64,000 nt of DNA, from positions 45,532-109,531 of the forward strand of contig CAJUEL010000013.1 of the NCBI GenBank assembly GCA_910585455.1, written 5' to 3'. Source of the DNA: an uncultured Eisenbergiella sp. Lineage in GTDB: Bacteria > Bacillota > Clostridia > Lachnospirales > Lachnospiraceae. Shown piece by piece: positions 35,825-43,930 of the stretch. The translations under genes were made by a program, and so were the position numbers. The notes beneath the pieces were generated by a model. The model was not told where the DNA came from. It ran no database searches and was given only the letters and a program-made list of their open reading frames with translations. Numbering within the stretch: the first letter of the stretch is position 1; each line of letters opens with the position of its first letter.

Positions 35825-35918
35825 CAACCGCCGCCGGTATTCGCAATCCGGGCTGTCGCCCGGCTTGGCTCTACCGGCTTGTCCGCCTGATGTCTGAGTG
35901 TCTGTGCAGGCAGGCTTG
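35825..35918 (+). repeat. 94-bp direct repeat, copy A, upstream of ftsZ
   Basis: This segment begins CAACCGCCGCCGGTATTCGC and ends in CAGGCAGGCTTG. It is matched by 35991-36084 with only scattered substitutions and no length change. Both contain the string TGTCTGAGTGTCTGTGCA. Confidence 0.85.
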
Positions 35919-35990
35919 TTTATGCCGGTTGGCAGGGGAGTGGCGCGCCACTACGGGTGAAAGTCGGTTGCTCCGCGCTGCGCGCTCCCG

Positions 35991-36084
35991 CAACCGCCGC
36001 CGGTATTCGCAATCCGGGCTGTCGCCCTGCTTGCTCATACCGGCTTGCCCGCCCAATGTCTGAGTGTCTGTGCAAGCAAGCTTG
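35991..36084 (+). repeat. 94-bp direct repeat, copy B, upstream of ftsZ
   Basis: The second copy lies 166 bp after the first. Its first 37 bases are identical to copy A. Together the copies and their spacer fill most of the 428-bp gap between ftsQ and ftsZ. No credible gene lies in the gap. The end of the gap (36110-36190) is AT-rich and probably holds the ftsZ promoter, but I cannot name a clear -35/-10 pair. Confidence 0.85.
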
Positions 36085-36220
36085 CCCATACACTCAGCCG
36101 CTGGTCGGGACTTTCACGCTAAAAAAGTGAAGAAAATGAGAAAAAGAGGTTGCTTATTTTGGAAAATAATTATATGATAACTATTATGGAGTGAATGAGG
36201 ATCAGAAGGAGGATGTACCT

Positions 36221-37435
36221 TTGCTTGAAATTAAAGTGAATGAAGCTGAGTCTGCTGCGAAGATCGTTGTGATCGGCGTGGGGGGAGCAGGCAATAATGC
36301 TGTAAATAGAATGATCGATGAGAAAATCAGCGGTGTGGAATTCATCGGCGCGAATACGGACAGGCAGGCCCTGCAGCTGTGTAAGGCGGAGAAGCATTTA
36401 CAGATCGGCGAGAAGCTGACCAAGGGGCTGGGCGCGGGCGCGAAGCCTGAGATCGGCGAGCAGGCGGCGATGGAGAGCGCCGAGGAGATCGCCGAGGCGG
36501 TGGAAGGCGCGGACATGATTTTCGTGACCTGCGGCATGGGCGGCGGCACCGGCACCGGCGCGGCGCCTGTTGTGGCGAAGCAGGCAAAGGATAAGGGGAT
36601 TCTGACGGTGGGCGTTGTGACCAAGCCCTTCCGGTTTGAGGCGAAGACGCGCATGAACAATGCGCTTGCGGGAATTGAGAAGCTGCGTGAGAATGTGGAT
36701 ACGCTGATCGTGATTCCCAATGATAAGATTCTGGAGATTGTGGACAAGCGTACGAGCATGCCTGAAGCGCTTAAGAAGGCGGATGAGGTGCTCCAGCAGG
36801 CGGTGCAGGGAATTACGGACCTGATCAATGTGCCTGCGGTCATCAATCTGGATTTCGCGGACGTGCAGACGGTCATGCGGGACAAGGGCATTGCCCATAT
36901 CGGGATCGGAGAAGGCAGGGGAGATGATAAGGCTGTTCAGGCGGTGAAGGCTGCGGTGGAGAGCCCGCTTTTGGAGACCACAATTGCGGGGGCGACGGAT
37001 ATCATCATCAATGTATCCGGCGATGTTTCCATGTTTGACGCTTCGGACGCTTCGGATTATGTGCGGGAGCTCACCGGTGATGATGTGAATATTATTTTCG
37101 GCGCGATGTATGATGCCAATCAGGCGGATTTCTGCCGGATCACCGTGATCGCGACGGGGATTGAGGAGACGCAGGCATCCAAATTTTCTTCCTCATTTGC
37201 CAGAAAGCCTGCAGTGGGCGGGATGAATCAGATGCCCTCAGGCATGCGTCAGACTGTGAACGCCAACGGTACGACGACCACGAGGCCCTATACCAATCCG
37301 GTTGCGGGTGGCAATATGGCCGGGGAAGCAAAGCCGTCCCAGCCTCTGCCGGGATTGCAGAAGCCTCCGATTAATCTGCGGAGCAAGGTGGAAGAGAAGT
37401 CCTTGAAGATTCCTGACTTTTTACAGAAAAAGTGA
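36221..37435 (+). CDS. ftsZ: Cell division GTPase FtsZ
   Basis: FtsZ (404 residues) polymerises into the Z ring. The nucleotide-binding GVGGAGNNAVNRM lies near residue 15, the tubulin signature GGGTGTG near 107, and the T7 synergy-loop region NLDFADV near 208. The C-terminal peptide LKIPDFLQKK binds partners. I choose TTG 36221, eight bases after AAGGAGG, giving MLEIKVNEAESAAKI. The earlier in-frame GTG at 36191 has no comparable ribosome binding site. Confidence 0.97.
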   Translation: MLEIKVNEAESAAKIVVIGVGGAGNNAVNRMIDEKISGVEFIGANTDRQALQLCKAEKHLQIGEKLTKGLGAGAKPEIGEQAAMESAEEIAEAVEGADMIFVTCGMGGGTGTGAAPVVAKQAKDKGILTVGVVTKPFRFEAKTRMNNALAGIEKLRENVDTLIVIPNDKILEIVDKRTSMPEALKKADEVLQQAVQGITDLINVPAVINLDFADVQTVMRDKGIAHIGIGEGRGDDKAVQAVKAAVESPLLETTIAGATDIIINVSGDVSMFDASDASDYVRELTGDDVNIIFGAMYDANQADFCRITVIATGIEETQASKFSSSFARKPAVGGMNQMPSGMRQTVNANGTTTTRPYTNPVAGGNMAGEAKPSQPLPGLQKPPINLRSKVEEKSLKIPDFLQKK

Positions 37436-37444
37436 GTACATGAG

Positions 37445-37475
37445 ACGGGCAGCCCGGTTTTGGGCTGCCCGTTGG
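37445..37475 (+). terminator. Terminator after ftsZ
   Basis: ACGGGCAGCCC and GGGCTGCCCGT are perfect 11-bp arms around GGTTTT. TGGATT follows, so the T run is weak but the stem is very strong. Confidence 0.75.
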
Positions 37476-37485
37476 ATTATGTGTC

Positions 37486-37561
37486 TGTCGAAAAAGAACG
37501 AATAATAAAGTGATTGACCTGCCGGATTTTGACAAATTCCGCGCGGGTCTTTTTTTATAAT
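37486..37561 (+). promoter_or_regulatory. Spo0A-type spoIIG promoter with a long spacer
   Basis: TTGACA (37529-37534) and TATAAT (37556-37561) are consensus hexamers 21 bp apart, too far for ordinary sigma-A use. The B. subtilis spoIIG promoter is known for the same abnormal spacing (about 22 bp) and depends on phosphorylated Spo0A. A perfect 0A box, TGTCGAA, lies at 37486-37492, and an inverted box-like TTTTGACAAA overlaps the -35 (37527-37536). The -35/-10 region also sits within an imperfect terminator hairpin (GACC...GGGTC plus T7). Confidence 0.75.
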
Positions 37562-37682
37562 GGGGACATGTAACGGACTGAGAGCTGTTACAGGGATATA
37601 CATAGAAATCCATGACAGGGAATACGACCGGCGTGTCGGGCGCATTCTGCCCGACGGGGTTTGTGTGGCAGGGAGAGCGGAT

Positions 37683-38708
37683 GTGAGATATGAGGTATAT
37701 GCGGACCGGCTTTTTTTTCTGCATTTTGGCATGAATTTTCTGCTGCTTGTCATGACGGCGAGGCTGGGAGGGTATCGGAGCGCATACCGGCGTCTGGCAG
37801 CGGCGGCGGCGCTGGGCAGCATGGTCTTTCTGGGGATTTTTTTGATGCCGGCAAAGAGCGGTGGCGCAGCGCTGGTCATAAAGCCGGTGCTTTTTGTGGC
37901 TGGCAGTCTTGGAATGCTGTATGTTGCCTTTGGGAGGCGCAGCGGGAGGAGGCATCGGAAAAAATCCGGCATGTTATGCAAAAAAGAGGCGGACGAAAAG
38001 ACGGCAGGCACAAAAAGGGCAGTGGAAACAAAAATGGCAGGCAGGAAAGCGGCTGACGCTTTGGCCAGGGGCAGAAAGGCGGCGGGTCCTGTGATGGAGG
38101 CGTTGGCGCTGTATACGGCTTCCGCCTGTGTGCTGGGCGGCGCACTTTTGGGTGTAGGAATTTATGGCGGGCAAAAAGGCGGCATGGCAGGAGGTACCCA
38201 AAAGGGCAATAGCGGTCTGGGGCTTTGGTTATCGGCAGTCTGCATATCTGTGGGCGGTCTGTGGCTGCTTGCGGACATGAAGCGGCGCAGGAAAAATCCT
38301 TTCTGGGAGGCTGAGCTTCGGGAGGGGGAGCGCTGCGTGCGGGTGACTGCCTTTTTAGACAGCGGAAACAGTCTGTACGATCCGGTCAGCGCGCTTCCTG
38401 TGTGTATCGTCGAAAGGGAGGTTGCCGGGCAGCTTTCCCTTTTTACAAAGCCCGAAGGGTTCAGGCTGATTCCCTACCATTCCATAGGGAAGGAGCATGG
38501 GCTTCTCTATGCGTCTGTCGTGGAGGAAATGTATCTGCAAAAGGGGGGACAAAGGGTGAAGAGGGAGAAGGTCCTGTTGGCGGTGAGCGATCGCATGCTG
38601 TCCGGCACGGGGCGCTACCAGATGCTTTTGCACCCTGCATTACTGGAAGAAACGAAAGGAGCAAACCATGATATTGAAAGTAGCAATGCCGGGAAAGATG
38701 CAGTTTAA
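37683..38708 (+). CDS. spoIIGA: Sigma-E processing peptidase SpoIIGA
   Basis: SpoIIGA is the membrane aspartic protease that removes the pro-sequence from sigma-E after a signal from the forespore. The N-terminal half has several hydrophobic helices beginning YEVYADRLFFLHFGMNFLLL. A long basic Lys/Arg/Ala-rich insertion follows (about 85-135). The C-terminal protease domain has the active-site DSGN at residues 226-229. I start it at GTG 37683 behind GGGAGAG. It overlaps sigE by 41 bp, the classic spoIIG pair. Confidence 0.88.
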   Translation: MRYEVYADRLFFLHFGMNFLLLVMTARLGGYRSAYRRLAAAAALGSMVFLGIFLMPAKSGGAALVIKPVLFVAGSLGMLYVAFGRRSGRRHRKKSGMLCKKEADEKTAGTKRAVETKMAGRKAADALARGRKAAGPVMEALALYTASACVLGGALLGVGIYGGQKGGMAGGTQKGNSGLGLWLSAVCISVGGLWLLADMKRRRKNPFWEAELREGERCVRVTAFLDSGNSLYDPVSALPVCIVEREVAGQLSLFTKPEGFRLIPYHSIGKEHGLLYASVVEEMYLQKGGQRVKREKVLLAVSDRMLSGTGRYQMLLHPALLEETKGANHDIESSNAGKDAV

Positions 38709-39408
38709 AATCATTCGCAGGGAGCCCGCTTTTTTTATGGCAAAGGAAGGGGACATTCACTATATCGGCGGTGCGGAGGTTTTGCCGCCGCCGTTGGAGA
38801 CGGCGCAGGAAAATGAGGTGATTGCGGACCTGGGGACTGAGGAATACGGAGAGGAAGCCAGATCCATCCTGATTGAGCATAATCTCAGGCTGGTCGTGTA
38901 CATAGCCAAAAAATTTGACAACACGGGCGTCGGCGTGGAGGATCTGATTTCCATCGGAACCATCGGGCTGATCAAATCTATCAACACCTTCAATCCCGGA
39001 AAAAATATAAAGCTGGCGACCTATGCTTCCCGGTGCATTGAAAATGAGATTCTCATGTATTTGCGCAGGAACAGCAAGACCAGAATGGAGGTTTCCATCG
39101 ACGAGCCGCTGAATGTGGACTGGGACGGCAACGAGCTTTTGCTTTCGGATATCCTGGGAACGGATGAGGACGTTATTTATAAGGATATTGAAAATGAGGC
39201 GGAGAGAAAGATTTTAAGGAAAGCGGTGAATAAGCTGTCGGAGCGGGAGCGGATGATCGTCAATCTGCGGTTTGGGCTCAATACGCCGGATGGCAGGGAA
39301 ATGACGCAGAAGGAGGTTGCCACTCTGCTGGGCATTTCCCAGTCCTATATTTCCCGTCTGGAGAAAAAAATCATGAAGCGGCTGAAAAAGGAAATGGCGA
39401 AGGAGTGA
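38668..39408 (+). CDS. sigE: Mother-cell sporulation sigma factor sigma-E
   Basis: This 246-residue sigma-70 factor directs early mother-cell transcription. A pro-sequence of about 25-30 residues (MILKVAMPGKMQFKIIRREP) precedes region 2 (NLRLVVYIAKKF, EDLISIGTIGLIKSI). The C-terminal helix-turn-helix is TQKEVATLLGISQSYISRLE. The start follows AAACGAAAGGAG inside spoIIGA. A shared terminator with the convergent nrdR follows. Confidence 0.96.
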   Translation: MILKVAMPGKMQFKIIRREPAFFMAKEGDIHYIGGAEVLPPPLETAQENEVIADLGTEEYGEEARSILIEHNLRLVVYIAKKFDNTGVGVEDLISIGTIGLIKSINTFNPGKNIKLATYASRCIENEILMYLRRNSKTRMEVSIDEPLNVDWDGNELLLSDILGTDEDVIYKDIENEAERKILRKAVNKLSERERMIVNLRFGLNTPDGREMTQKEVATLLGISQSYISRLEKKIMKRLKKEMAKE

Positions 39409-39411
39409 ATA

Positions 39412-39464
39412 AAAAGGGACTGTGAAGTATGAAAATAAATTTCCAAACTTCACAGCCCTTTCTT
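39412..39464. terminator. Bidirectional terminator between sigE and nrdR
   Basis: AAAAAGGGACTGTGAAG and CTTCACAGCCCTTTCTT pair with one mismatch. The A-rich left end and T-rich right end serve both converging genes. Confidence 0.8.
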
Positions 39465-39921
39465 ATTTGTCCTTTTCCATCACCTTTTTGAGTTCATCCA
39501 TGAAGGTGTTGATATCCTTGAATTCCCGATAGACGGAAGCGAAGCGCACATATGCCACGGCCTCCAGATCCTTTAGCTTGTTCATGACAAGCTCTCCGAT
39601 CACGGCGCTTGAAATCTCCTTTTCCTCCCTGCCAAACAGCTCCGTTTCTACTTCGTCGATCAGGCGGTTGATTTCGTTGACGCTGACCGGGCGCTTGTAG
39701 CAGGCGCGCAGAACGCCTTCCTCGATCTTGGCCCGGTTGTAGGGCTCCCGGTTATTGTCCTTCTTGATGACGATCAGCGGGATTGTTTCGATTTTTTCAT
39801 AGGTGGTGAAGCGTTTCCCGCATTCATCGCAGACGCGACGCCTCCGAATGGAATTGTTTTCATCGGAGGGTCTGGAATCTATTACTCTTGTATTATCATG
39901 ACCGCAAAATGGACATTTCAT
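39463..39921 (-). CDS. nrdR: Transcriptional repressor NrdR
   Basis: NrdR senses ATP/dATP and represses ribonucleotide reductase genes. The 152-residue protein has the N-terminal zinc ribbon CPFCGHDNTRVIDSR with CDECGKRFTTYE, then an ATP-cone domain (PLIVIKKDNNREPYNRAKI). No nrd genes are in the window. It lies convergent to sigE. Confidence 0.97.
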   Translation of the reverse strand: MKCPFCGHDNTRVIDSRPSDENNSIRRRRVCDECGKRFTTYEKIETIPLIVIKKDNNREPYNRAKIEEGVLRACYKRPVSVNEINRLIDEVETELFGREEKEISSAVIGELVMNKLKDLEAVAYVRFASVYREFKDINTFMDELKKVMEKDK

Positions 39922-40017
39922 GGCTTACCTCCTGCCTGTGGGCATATGCAAAAGCCTTCCGGAGCGCTTTTTTTGATATGCTCATTTTACTAAATGTCCC
40001 ATATTATGTCAACATAT

Positions 40018-40248
40018 TTACGGAACATCCACGAGAATAATGTCGGGACCGATCTGCTTGATATCCTTGTAGCAGATCACATATTCCGCATCGCTGCCAA
40101 AAAAGCATTTTACCCGGTTGACGCCCGGCACGATGATCTTATTGATACAGCCGGTGCATTCGTCAAACTCAAAATCCGTCACGTGCCCCATTTTTCTGCA
40201 GTCCCGTATATTGACCACATCCTTGCTTTTCAACTCTGAAAAAAGCAT
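40018..40248 (-). CDS. ymxH: YlmC/YmxH-family PRC-barrel sporulation protein
   Basis: This 76-residue protein, MLFSELKSKDVVNIRDC and onward, matches the small PRC-barrel proteins YlmC/YmxH found in spore formers. Their biochemical role is not established. I start it at the ATG at 40248 behind AAAAAGGAG on the minus strand, not at the in-frame one at 40284. Its position back-to-back with sigG fits a sporulation link. Confidence 0.85.
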   Translation of the reverse strand: MLFSELKSKDVVNIRDCRKMGHVTDFEFDECTGCINKIIVPGVNRVKCFFGSDAEYVICYKDIKQIGPDIILVDVP

Positions 40249-40400
40249 CCCGGTAATCCGCTCCTTTTTGTGTATATCCTTCATCCATATAGTATGCGGC
40301 CGAATGGATTTTGCTCCAATTCAAAATACAGGAAAGCCGGTTTTTTGTGCGCTGCGCGTATACATGGCCGCCGTCCGGAAGCTTCCCGGCAGATTTTTCC

Positions 40401-40431
40401 TGAATAAAAATCCGCCGCTTTGTCCATGCTT
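40401..40431 (+). promoter_or_regulatory. Putative sigma-G-type promoter of sigG
   Basis: TGAATA (40401-40406) and CATGCTT (40425-40431) are 18 bp apart, close to the sigma-F/G consensus. This would allow positive autoregulation in the forespore. The coding start is 70 bp downstream. The -10 differs from the consensus, so the call is moderate. Confidence 0.5.
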
Positions 40432-40500
40432 ACAATATCGGAGAAAACTGGTTTGCCCTGCAAACCTTTCCATAAAAACAGATGAGCAGGAGGCACAGCT

Positions 40501-41280
40501 ATGGCAATCAACAAAGTGGAAATCTGCGGCGTCAACACATCCAAACTGCCGACACTCACCAATGATGAAAAGGATGAATTGTTTGTAAAGATCCGTCAGG
40601 GAGACGAGGAGGCCCGCCAGCTTTTTATCAATGGGAATCTGCGCCTTGTTTTAAGCGTCATCAAGCGATTTGCGTCCAGCAATGAGAATGTGGACGATTT
40701 GTTTCAGATCGGCTGCATCGGTCTGATCAAGGCGATCGACAATTTCAATACGGAGCTGGGGGTAAAATTTTCCACTTATGCCGTGCCGATGATTATCGGG
40801 GAGATCCGCCGTTTTCTGCGGGACAATAATTCCATCCGCGTCAGCCGGTCTTTACGGGATACTGCCTATAAGGCGATCTATGCCCGGGAAAATCTGATGA
40901 AAAAGAACCAGAAGGAGCCGAGCATTACGGAGGTCGCGGAGGAGGTGGGCATTTCCAGAGAGGACATCGTCTACGCGCTGGATGCCATTCAGAATCCCAT
41001 GAGCCTTTACGAGCCTGTCTATACGGACGGCGGCGATACGCTTTATGTGATGGATCAGATCCGGGATAAAAAAAATAAGGAGGAGCTTTGGATCGAGCAT
41101 CTCTCCCTTTCTGATGCCATGAAAAAATTGAACGACCGGGAGCATGAGATTATCGTCCTGCGCTTTTTTGAGGGGAAAACCCAGATGGAGGTGGCGGATA
41201 TTGTCGGCATTTCGCAGGCGCAGGTGTCCAGGCTGGAGAAAAATGCGCTGCGCGTCATGCGCACTTACCTGAGCGCATAG
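40501..41280 (+). CDS. sigG: Late forespore sigma factor sigma-G
   Basis: This 259-residue sigma factor starts with NKVEICGVNTSKLPTL, the distinctive N-terminus of sigma-G that is also an anti-sigma contact. Regions 2 (DLFQIGCIGLIKAID), 3 and 4 (TQMEVADIVGISQAQVSRLE) follow. Sigma-G drives late forespore genes. It starts behind GCAGGAGGCACAGCT. In B. subtilis sigG also lies right after spoIIG. Confidence 0.96.
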   Translation: MAINKVEICGVNTSKLPTLTNDEKDELFVKIRQGDEEARQLFINGNLRLVLSVIKRFASSNENVDDLFQIGCIGLIKAIDNFNTELGVKFSTYAVPMIIGEIRRFLRDNNSIRVSRSLRDTAYKAIYARENLMKKNQKEPSITEVAEEVGISREDIVYALDAIQNPMSLYEPVYTDGGDTLYVMDQIRDKKNKEELWIEHLSLSDAMKKLNDREHEIIVLRFFEGKTQMEVADIVGISQAQVSRLEKNALRVMRTYLSA

Positions 41281-41307
41281 CAGATTGCGGAACCTTCATT
41301 TTAGTAC

Positions 41308-41336
41308 TTGACAATGCTTTAATGCGCTATTATAAT
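41308..41336 (+). promoter_or_regulatory. Perfect consensus sigma-A promoter for the oxidoreductase operon
   Basis: TTGACA (41308-41313) and TATAAT (41331-41336) are separated by exactly 17 bp. It is the strongest promoter in the window and fits control by transcript attenuation rather than by initiation. Confidence 0.85.
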
Positions 41337-41342
41337 AAAGTG

Positions 41343-41628
41343 AGTCGTGGACAAGGCAGGTAGCTGTGCCTGAGCAGGTATTTGCGGTTGCCGCGACACA
41401 GAAAGACGATGACGGAGACAGTACATTTATCACAAAAGTCACAGAGAGCCGCGCAAGCTGAGAAGCGGTACGAGTCGGATAAATGGAAGATCCCTCCCAA
41501 GTTGCAGCACGAAAGCGTGAGCGAGTAGATGCTGACGGGTTTCTCCCGTAACAGAGAACGCATATGTTGGTATGTCGTAAAGGGAACAGAAAGAATGCGC
41601 TTCTGCCGTTTACGGTAGGAGCTTTTTT
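41343..41628 (+). promoter_or_regulatory. T-box leader, specifier probably isoleucine (AUC)
   Basis: The leader has T-box landmarks in order. GGAGACAGTA (41414-41423) is the 5' side of the specifier loop. CACAGAGAGCC (41440-41450) is the conserved stem I AG-bulge. GGAAGATCC then CTCC (41485-41497) is the 3' side of the specifier loop, with AUC at 41490-41492. GACGGGTTTCTCCCGT (41534-41549) follows. TTGGTATGTCG (41567-41577) is a degenerate T-box with UGGU. A terminator CTGCCG / CGGTAG plus T6 ends at 41628. UGGU pairs with an ACCA end, as expected for tRNA-Ile and not for tRNA-Asp (GCCA), which argues against reading GAU. Confidence 0.8.
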
Positions 41629-41652
41629 ACGAAAGAAAATGGACAGCCAGCT

Positions 41653-41698
41653 TTGCGGGAAAACAGCGTGACATCCCGGGAGGACTGGCTGTTTTTGT
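41653..41698 (+). terminator. Second hairpin before the oxidoreductase operon
   Basis: ACAGCCAG and CTGGCTGT pair across a 30-nt loop and are followed by TTTTGTG. It lies after the T-box terminator and could be a back-up terminator or a processing site. Confidence 0.5.
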
Positions 41699-41751
41699 GT
41701 GGTGAAAGCGTTTTTTAGCAGAGGGATTGATGAGAGGAAAGGAAAAGACAG

Positions 41752-42363
41752 ATGAGCAAAAATACCATTGAGATCAGATGGCATGGAAGAGGCGGGCAGG
41801 GAGCCAAGACGGCGGCGCTGCTTTTGGCGGATGTGGCTTTTAAAACGGGAAAGTATGTGCAGGGCTTTCCGGAATACGGACCGGAGCGGATGGGTGCGCC
41901 CATCACGGCATACAACCGGATCAGCGATGCGCCGATTACCCTGCATTCCAACATATATGAGCCGGATTATGTGGTAGTGGTGGATGATGGATTGCTGGAG
42001 AGCATCGATGTCACCCAGGGCCTGAAGGAGGGCGGCGCTCTGATTGTGAACACACAGCGAAGCAGGGAGGAAATCCGGACAGCGCTGCGTGGCTTTACGG
42101 GCAGGATTTATACGGTGGACGCGAGGGAAATATCCGTTTGCGCGCTGGGAAAGTATTACCCCAATTCTCCCATGCTGGCGGCAGTGGTGGCAGTGTCCGG
42201 CGTGATGGAGCAGGAAGAATTTTTGCAGGAGATGCGGGATTCCTACGCACATAAATTTGCCAAAAAGCCGGAGGTGATCGAGGGCAATATGAAGGCGCTG
42301 GAAATGACCTTTGCGGCGATAGAAGAAGGGCAGGCGGCGCGTGAAAGAAGCGCCTGCGCATAA
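41752..42363 (+). CDS. 2-oxoacid:ferredoxin oxidoreductase, gamma subunit
   Basis: This 203-residue subunit of the pyruvate/2-ketoisovalerate ferredoxin oxidoreductase family starts IEIRWHGRGGQGAKTAALLL, the typical gamma-subunit loop, and continues GFPEYGPERMGAPITAYNRI. The complex cleaves 2-oxoacids to acyl-CoA and CO2, reducing ferredoxin, and can run in reverse. The order gamma-delta-alpha-beta with separate subunits is the archaeal-like four-subunit form. Leader-based control by tRNA-Ile suggests branched-chain substrates, but pyruvate is not excluded. Confidence 0.9.
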   Translation: MSKNTIEIRWHGRGGQGAKTAALLLADVAFKTGKYVQGFPEYGPERMGAPITAYNRISDAPITLHSNIYEPDYVVVVDDGLLESIDVTQGLKEGGALIVNTQRSREEIRTALRGFTGRIYTVDAREISVCALGKYYPNSPMLAAVVAVSGVMEQEEFLQEMRDSYAHKFAKKPEVIEGNMKALEMTFAAIEEGQAARERSACA

Positions 42364-42417
42364 AGCGGTATGCGTCATTTGGAGCGTGCCGTCATAAGGG
42401 AAAGGAAAACAGAAGAT

Positions 42418-42714
42418 ATGGCTGAAAACAGGATTCATGAAAAGAGCCCCTGGCAGGATATCACGGAGGGCAATCAGATATATGAGCCCGCTACCTCACG
42501 GCAGTTTTGCACCGGGGAGTGGAGAACGTGCACGCCCGTTTATCTGGCGGAGCGCTGCAGGCAGTGCCTGCTGTGCGTGCCGGTATGCCCGGATTCTTCC
42601 ATTCCGGTGCAGGAGGGAAAACGGCAGGCATTTGATTACGATCACTGCAAGGGCTGCGGCATTTGCGCGAAGGTATGCCCCTTTGGGGCGATTGAGATGA
42701 AGGAGGGAAAATAA
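42418..42714 (+). CDS. 2-oxoacid:ferredoxin oxidoreductase, delta (4Fe-4S) subunit
   Basis: This 98-residue ferredoxin-like subunit has two 4Fe-4S motifs, CRQCLLCVPVCP and CKGCGICAKVCP. It relays electrons from the catalytic subunits to free ferredoxin. The ATG at 42418 follows GGGAAAGGAAAACAGAAGAT. It ends with TAAATGG, directly joined to the alpha gene. Confidence 0.92.
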   Translation: MAENRIHEKSPWQDITEGNQIYEPATSRQFCTGEWRTCTPVYLAERCRQCLLCVPVCPDSSIPVQEGKRQAFDYDHCKGCGICAKVCPFGAIEMKEGK

Positions 42715-43902
42715 ATGGCGATCAGAGAGCGGTTATCCGGCAATGAAGCTGTGGCATATGCCATCCGGCAGATCAATCCGGATGTGATGCCCGCGTTTCC
42801 CATCACACCCTCCACGGAGATTCCTCAGTATGTGGCAAATTATATTGCGAACGGGAAAATCGATACGGAATTCATTCCGGTGGAAAGCGAGCACAGCGCC
42901 ATGAGCGCGGCGATCGGCGCGTCGGCGGCGGGGGCGCGGGCCGTGACGGCGACCTCCTCCTGCGGCATGGCGCTGATGTGGGAGGAGTTGTATGTGGCGG
43001 CATCGGACCGCCTGCCGGTGGTGCTGGCGCTGGTAAACCGGGCGCTGTCCGGTCCCATCAATATCAATGCGGACCATTCCGACAGCATGGGCGCGCGGGA
43101 CAGCGGCTGGATTCAGATTTATGCGGAATCTAATCAGGAGGCATACGATAATTTTCTGCAGGCATATCCGATCGCGGAGCATGCGTCGGTGCGTCTGCCG
43201 GTGATGATCTGTCAGGACGGCTTCATCACGAGCCATGGCGTGGAAAACATCCAGCTTCTGGAGGATGATAAGGTGCGGGAGTTTGTGGGCGAATATATGC
43301 CGGCGCACTATTTGCTCCATGAAAAGGAGCCGATGGCGGTGGGACCCTATGCGGTATCCGCCTATTATATGGAAACGAAGCGGGCGCAGCGGGAAGCGAT
43401 GAAAAACGCCCGGCAGGTCATATTGGAGACGGCTGCGCGGTTTGAAAGCCTGACGGGCAGAAAATATGGATTTTTTGAGGAATATCGCATGGAGGATGCG
43501 GACTATGTGATCGTCCTGATCGGCTCCGCGGCGGGAACCTGCAAGGCGGCGATAGACGAGATCCGTTCTGCCACAGGGCAAAAGGTGGGACTGTTAAAAA
43601 TCCGGGTATTCCGCCCCTTCCCGGAGGAAGAGCTGGCAAATGCCCTGCGGGACAAAAAGGCGATCGCGGTGCTGGATCGTTCGGAGATGTTTGCCGCCAC
43701 AGGAGGTCCTCTGGGCGCAGAGGTGCGGGCAGCTCTTTACAGCGCCGGCTCCCGGGCGGAGGTGGTGAATTATTTTTATGGTCTGGGCGGCAGGGACATC
43801 ACGGTGGATGATTTTAAGGAGGTCTATGCGAAGCTGGAAAGGCTGGCCAGGACCCATGAACGGACGGACATGTATACATATATCGGACTGCGGGAGCGCT
43901 GA
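42715..43902 (+). CDS. 2-oxoacid:ferredoxin oxidoreductase, alpha subunit
   Basis: This 395-residue alpha subunit carries the pyrimidine-binding half of the thiamine pyrophosphate site: AFPITPSTEIPQYVA, VESEHSAMSAAIGAS and TSSCGMALMWEE. It also has the C-terminal transketolase-like domain. Length and order fit the four-subunit enzymes. It starts one base after the delta stop codon. Confidence 0.93.
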   Translation: MAIRERLSGNEAVAYAIRQINPDVMPAFPITPSTEIPQYVANYIANGKIDTEFIPVESEHSAMSAAIGASAAGARAVTATSSCGMALMWEELYVAASDRLPVVLALVNRALSGPININADHSDSMGARDSGWIQIYAESNQEAYDNFLQAYPIAEHASVRLPVMICQDGFITSHGVENIQLLEDDKVREFVGEYMPAHYLLHEKEPMAVGPYAVSAYYMETKRAQREAMKNARQVILETAARFESLTGRKYGFFEEYRMEDADYVIVLIGSAAGTCKAAIDEIRSATGQKVGLLKIRVFRPFPEEELANALRDKKAIAVLDRSEMFAATGGPLGAEVRAALYSAGSRAEVVNYFYGLGGRDITVDDFKEVYAKLERLARTHERTDMYTYIGLRER

Positions 43903-43930
43903 AGTATGCAAAAGTGAAAACCTTAAATCA

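Noticed and set aside
35731..36063. A 110-codon frame over the ftsQ-ftsZ gap
   Set aside because: It is built from the two 94-bp repeats, is Arg/Cys/Leu-rich without structure, and overlaps the end of ftsQ in another frame.
41490..41492. Reading the T-box specifier as Asp (GAU at 41489-41491)
   Set aside because: The single base between specifier and stem favours AUC, and the T-box UGGU does not match the GCCA end expected for tRNA-Asp.
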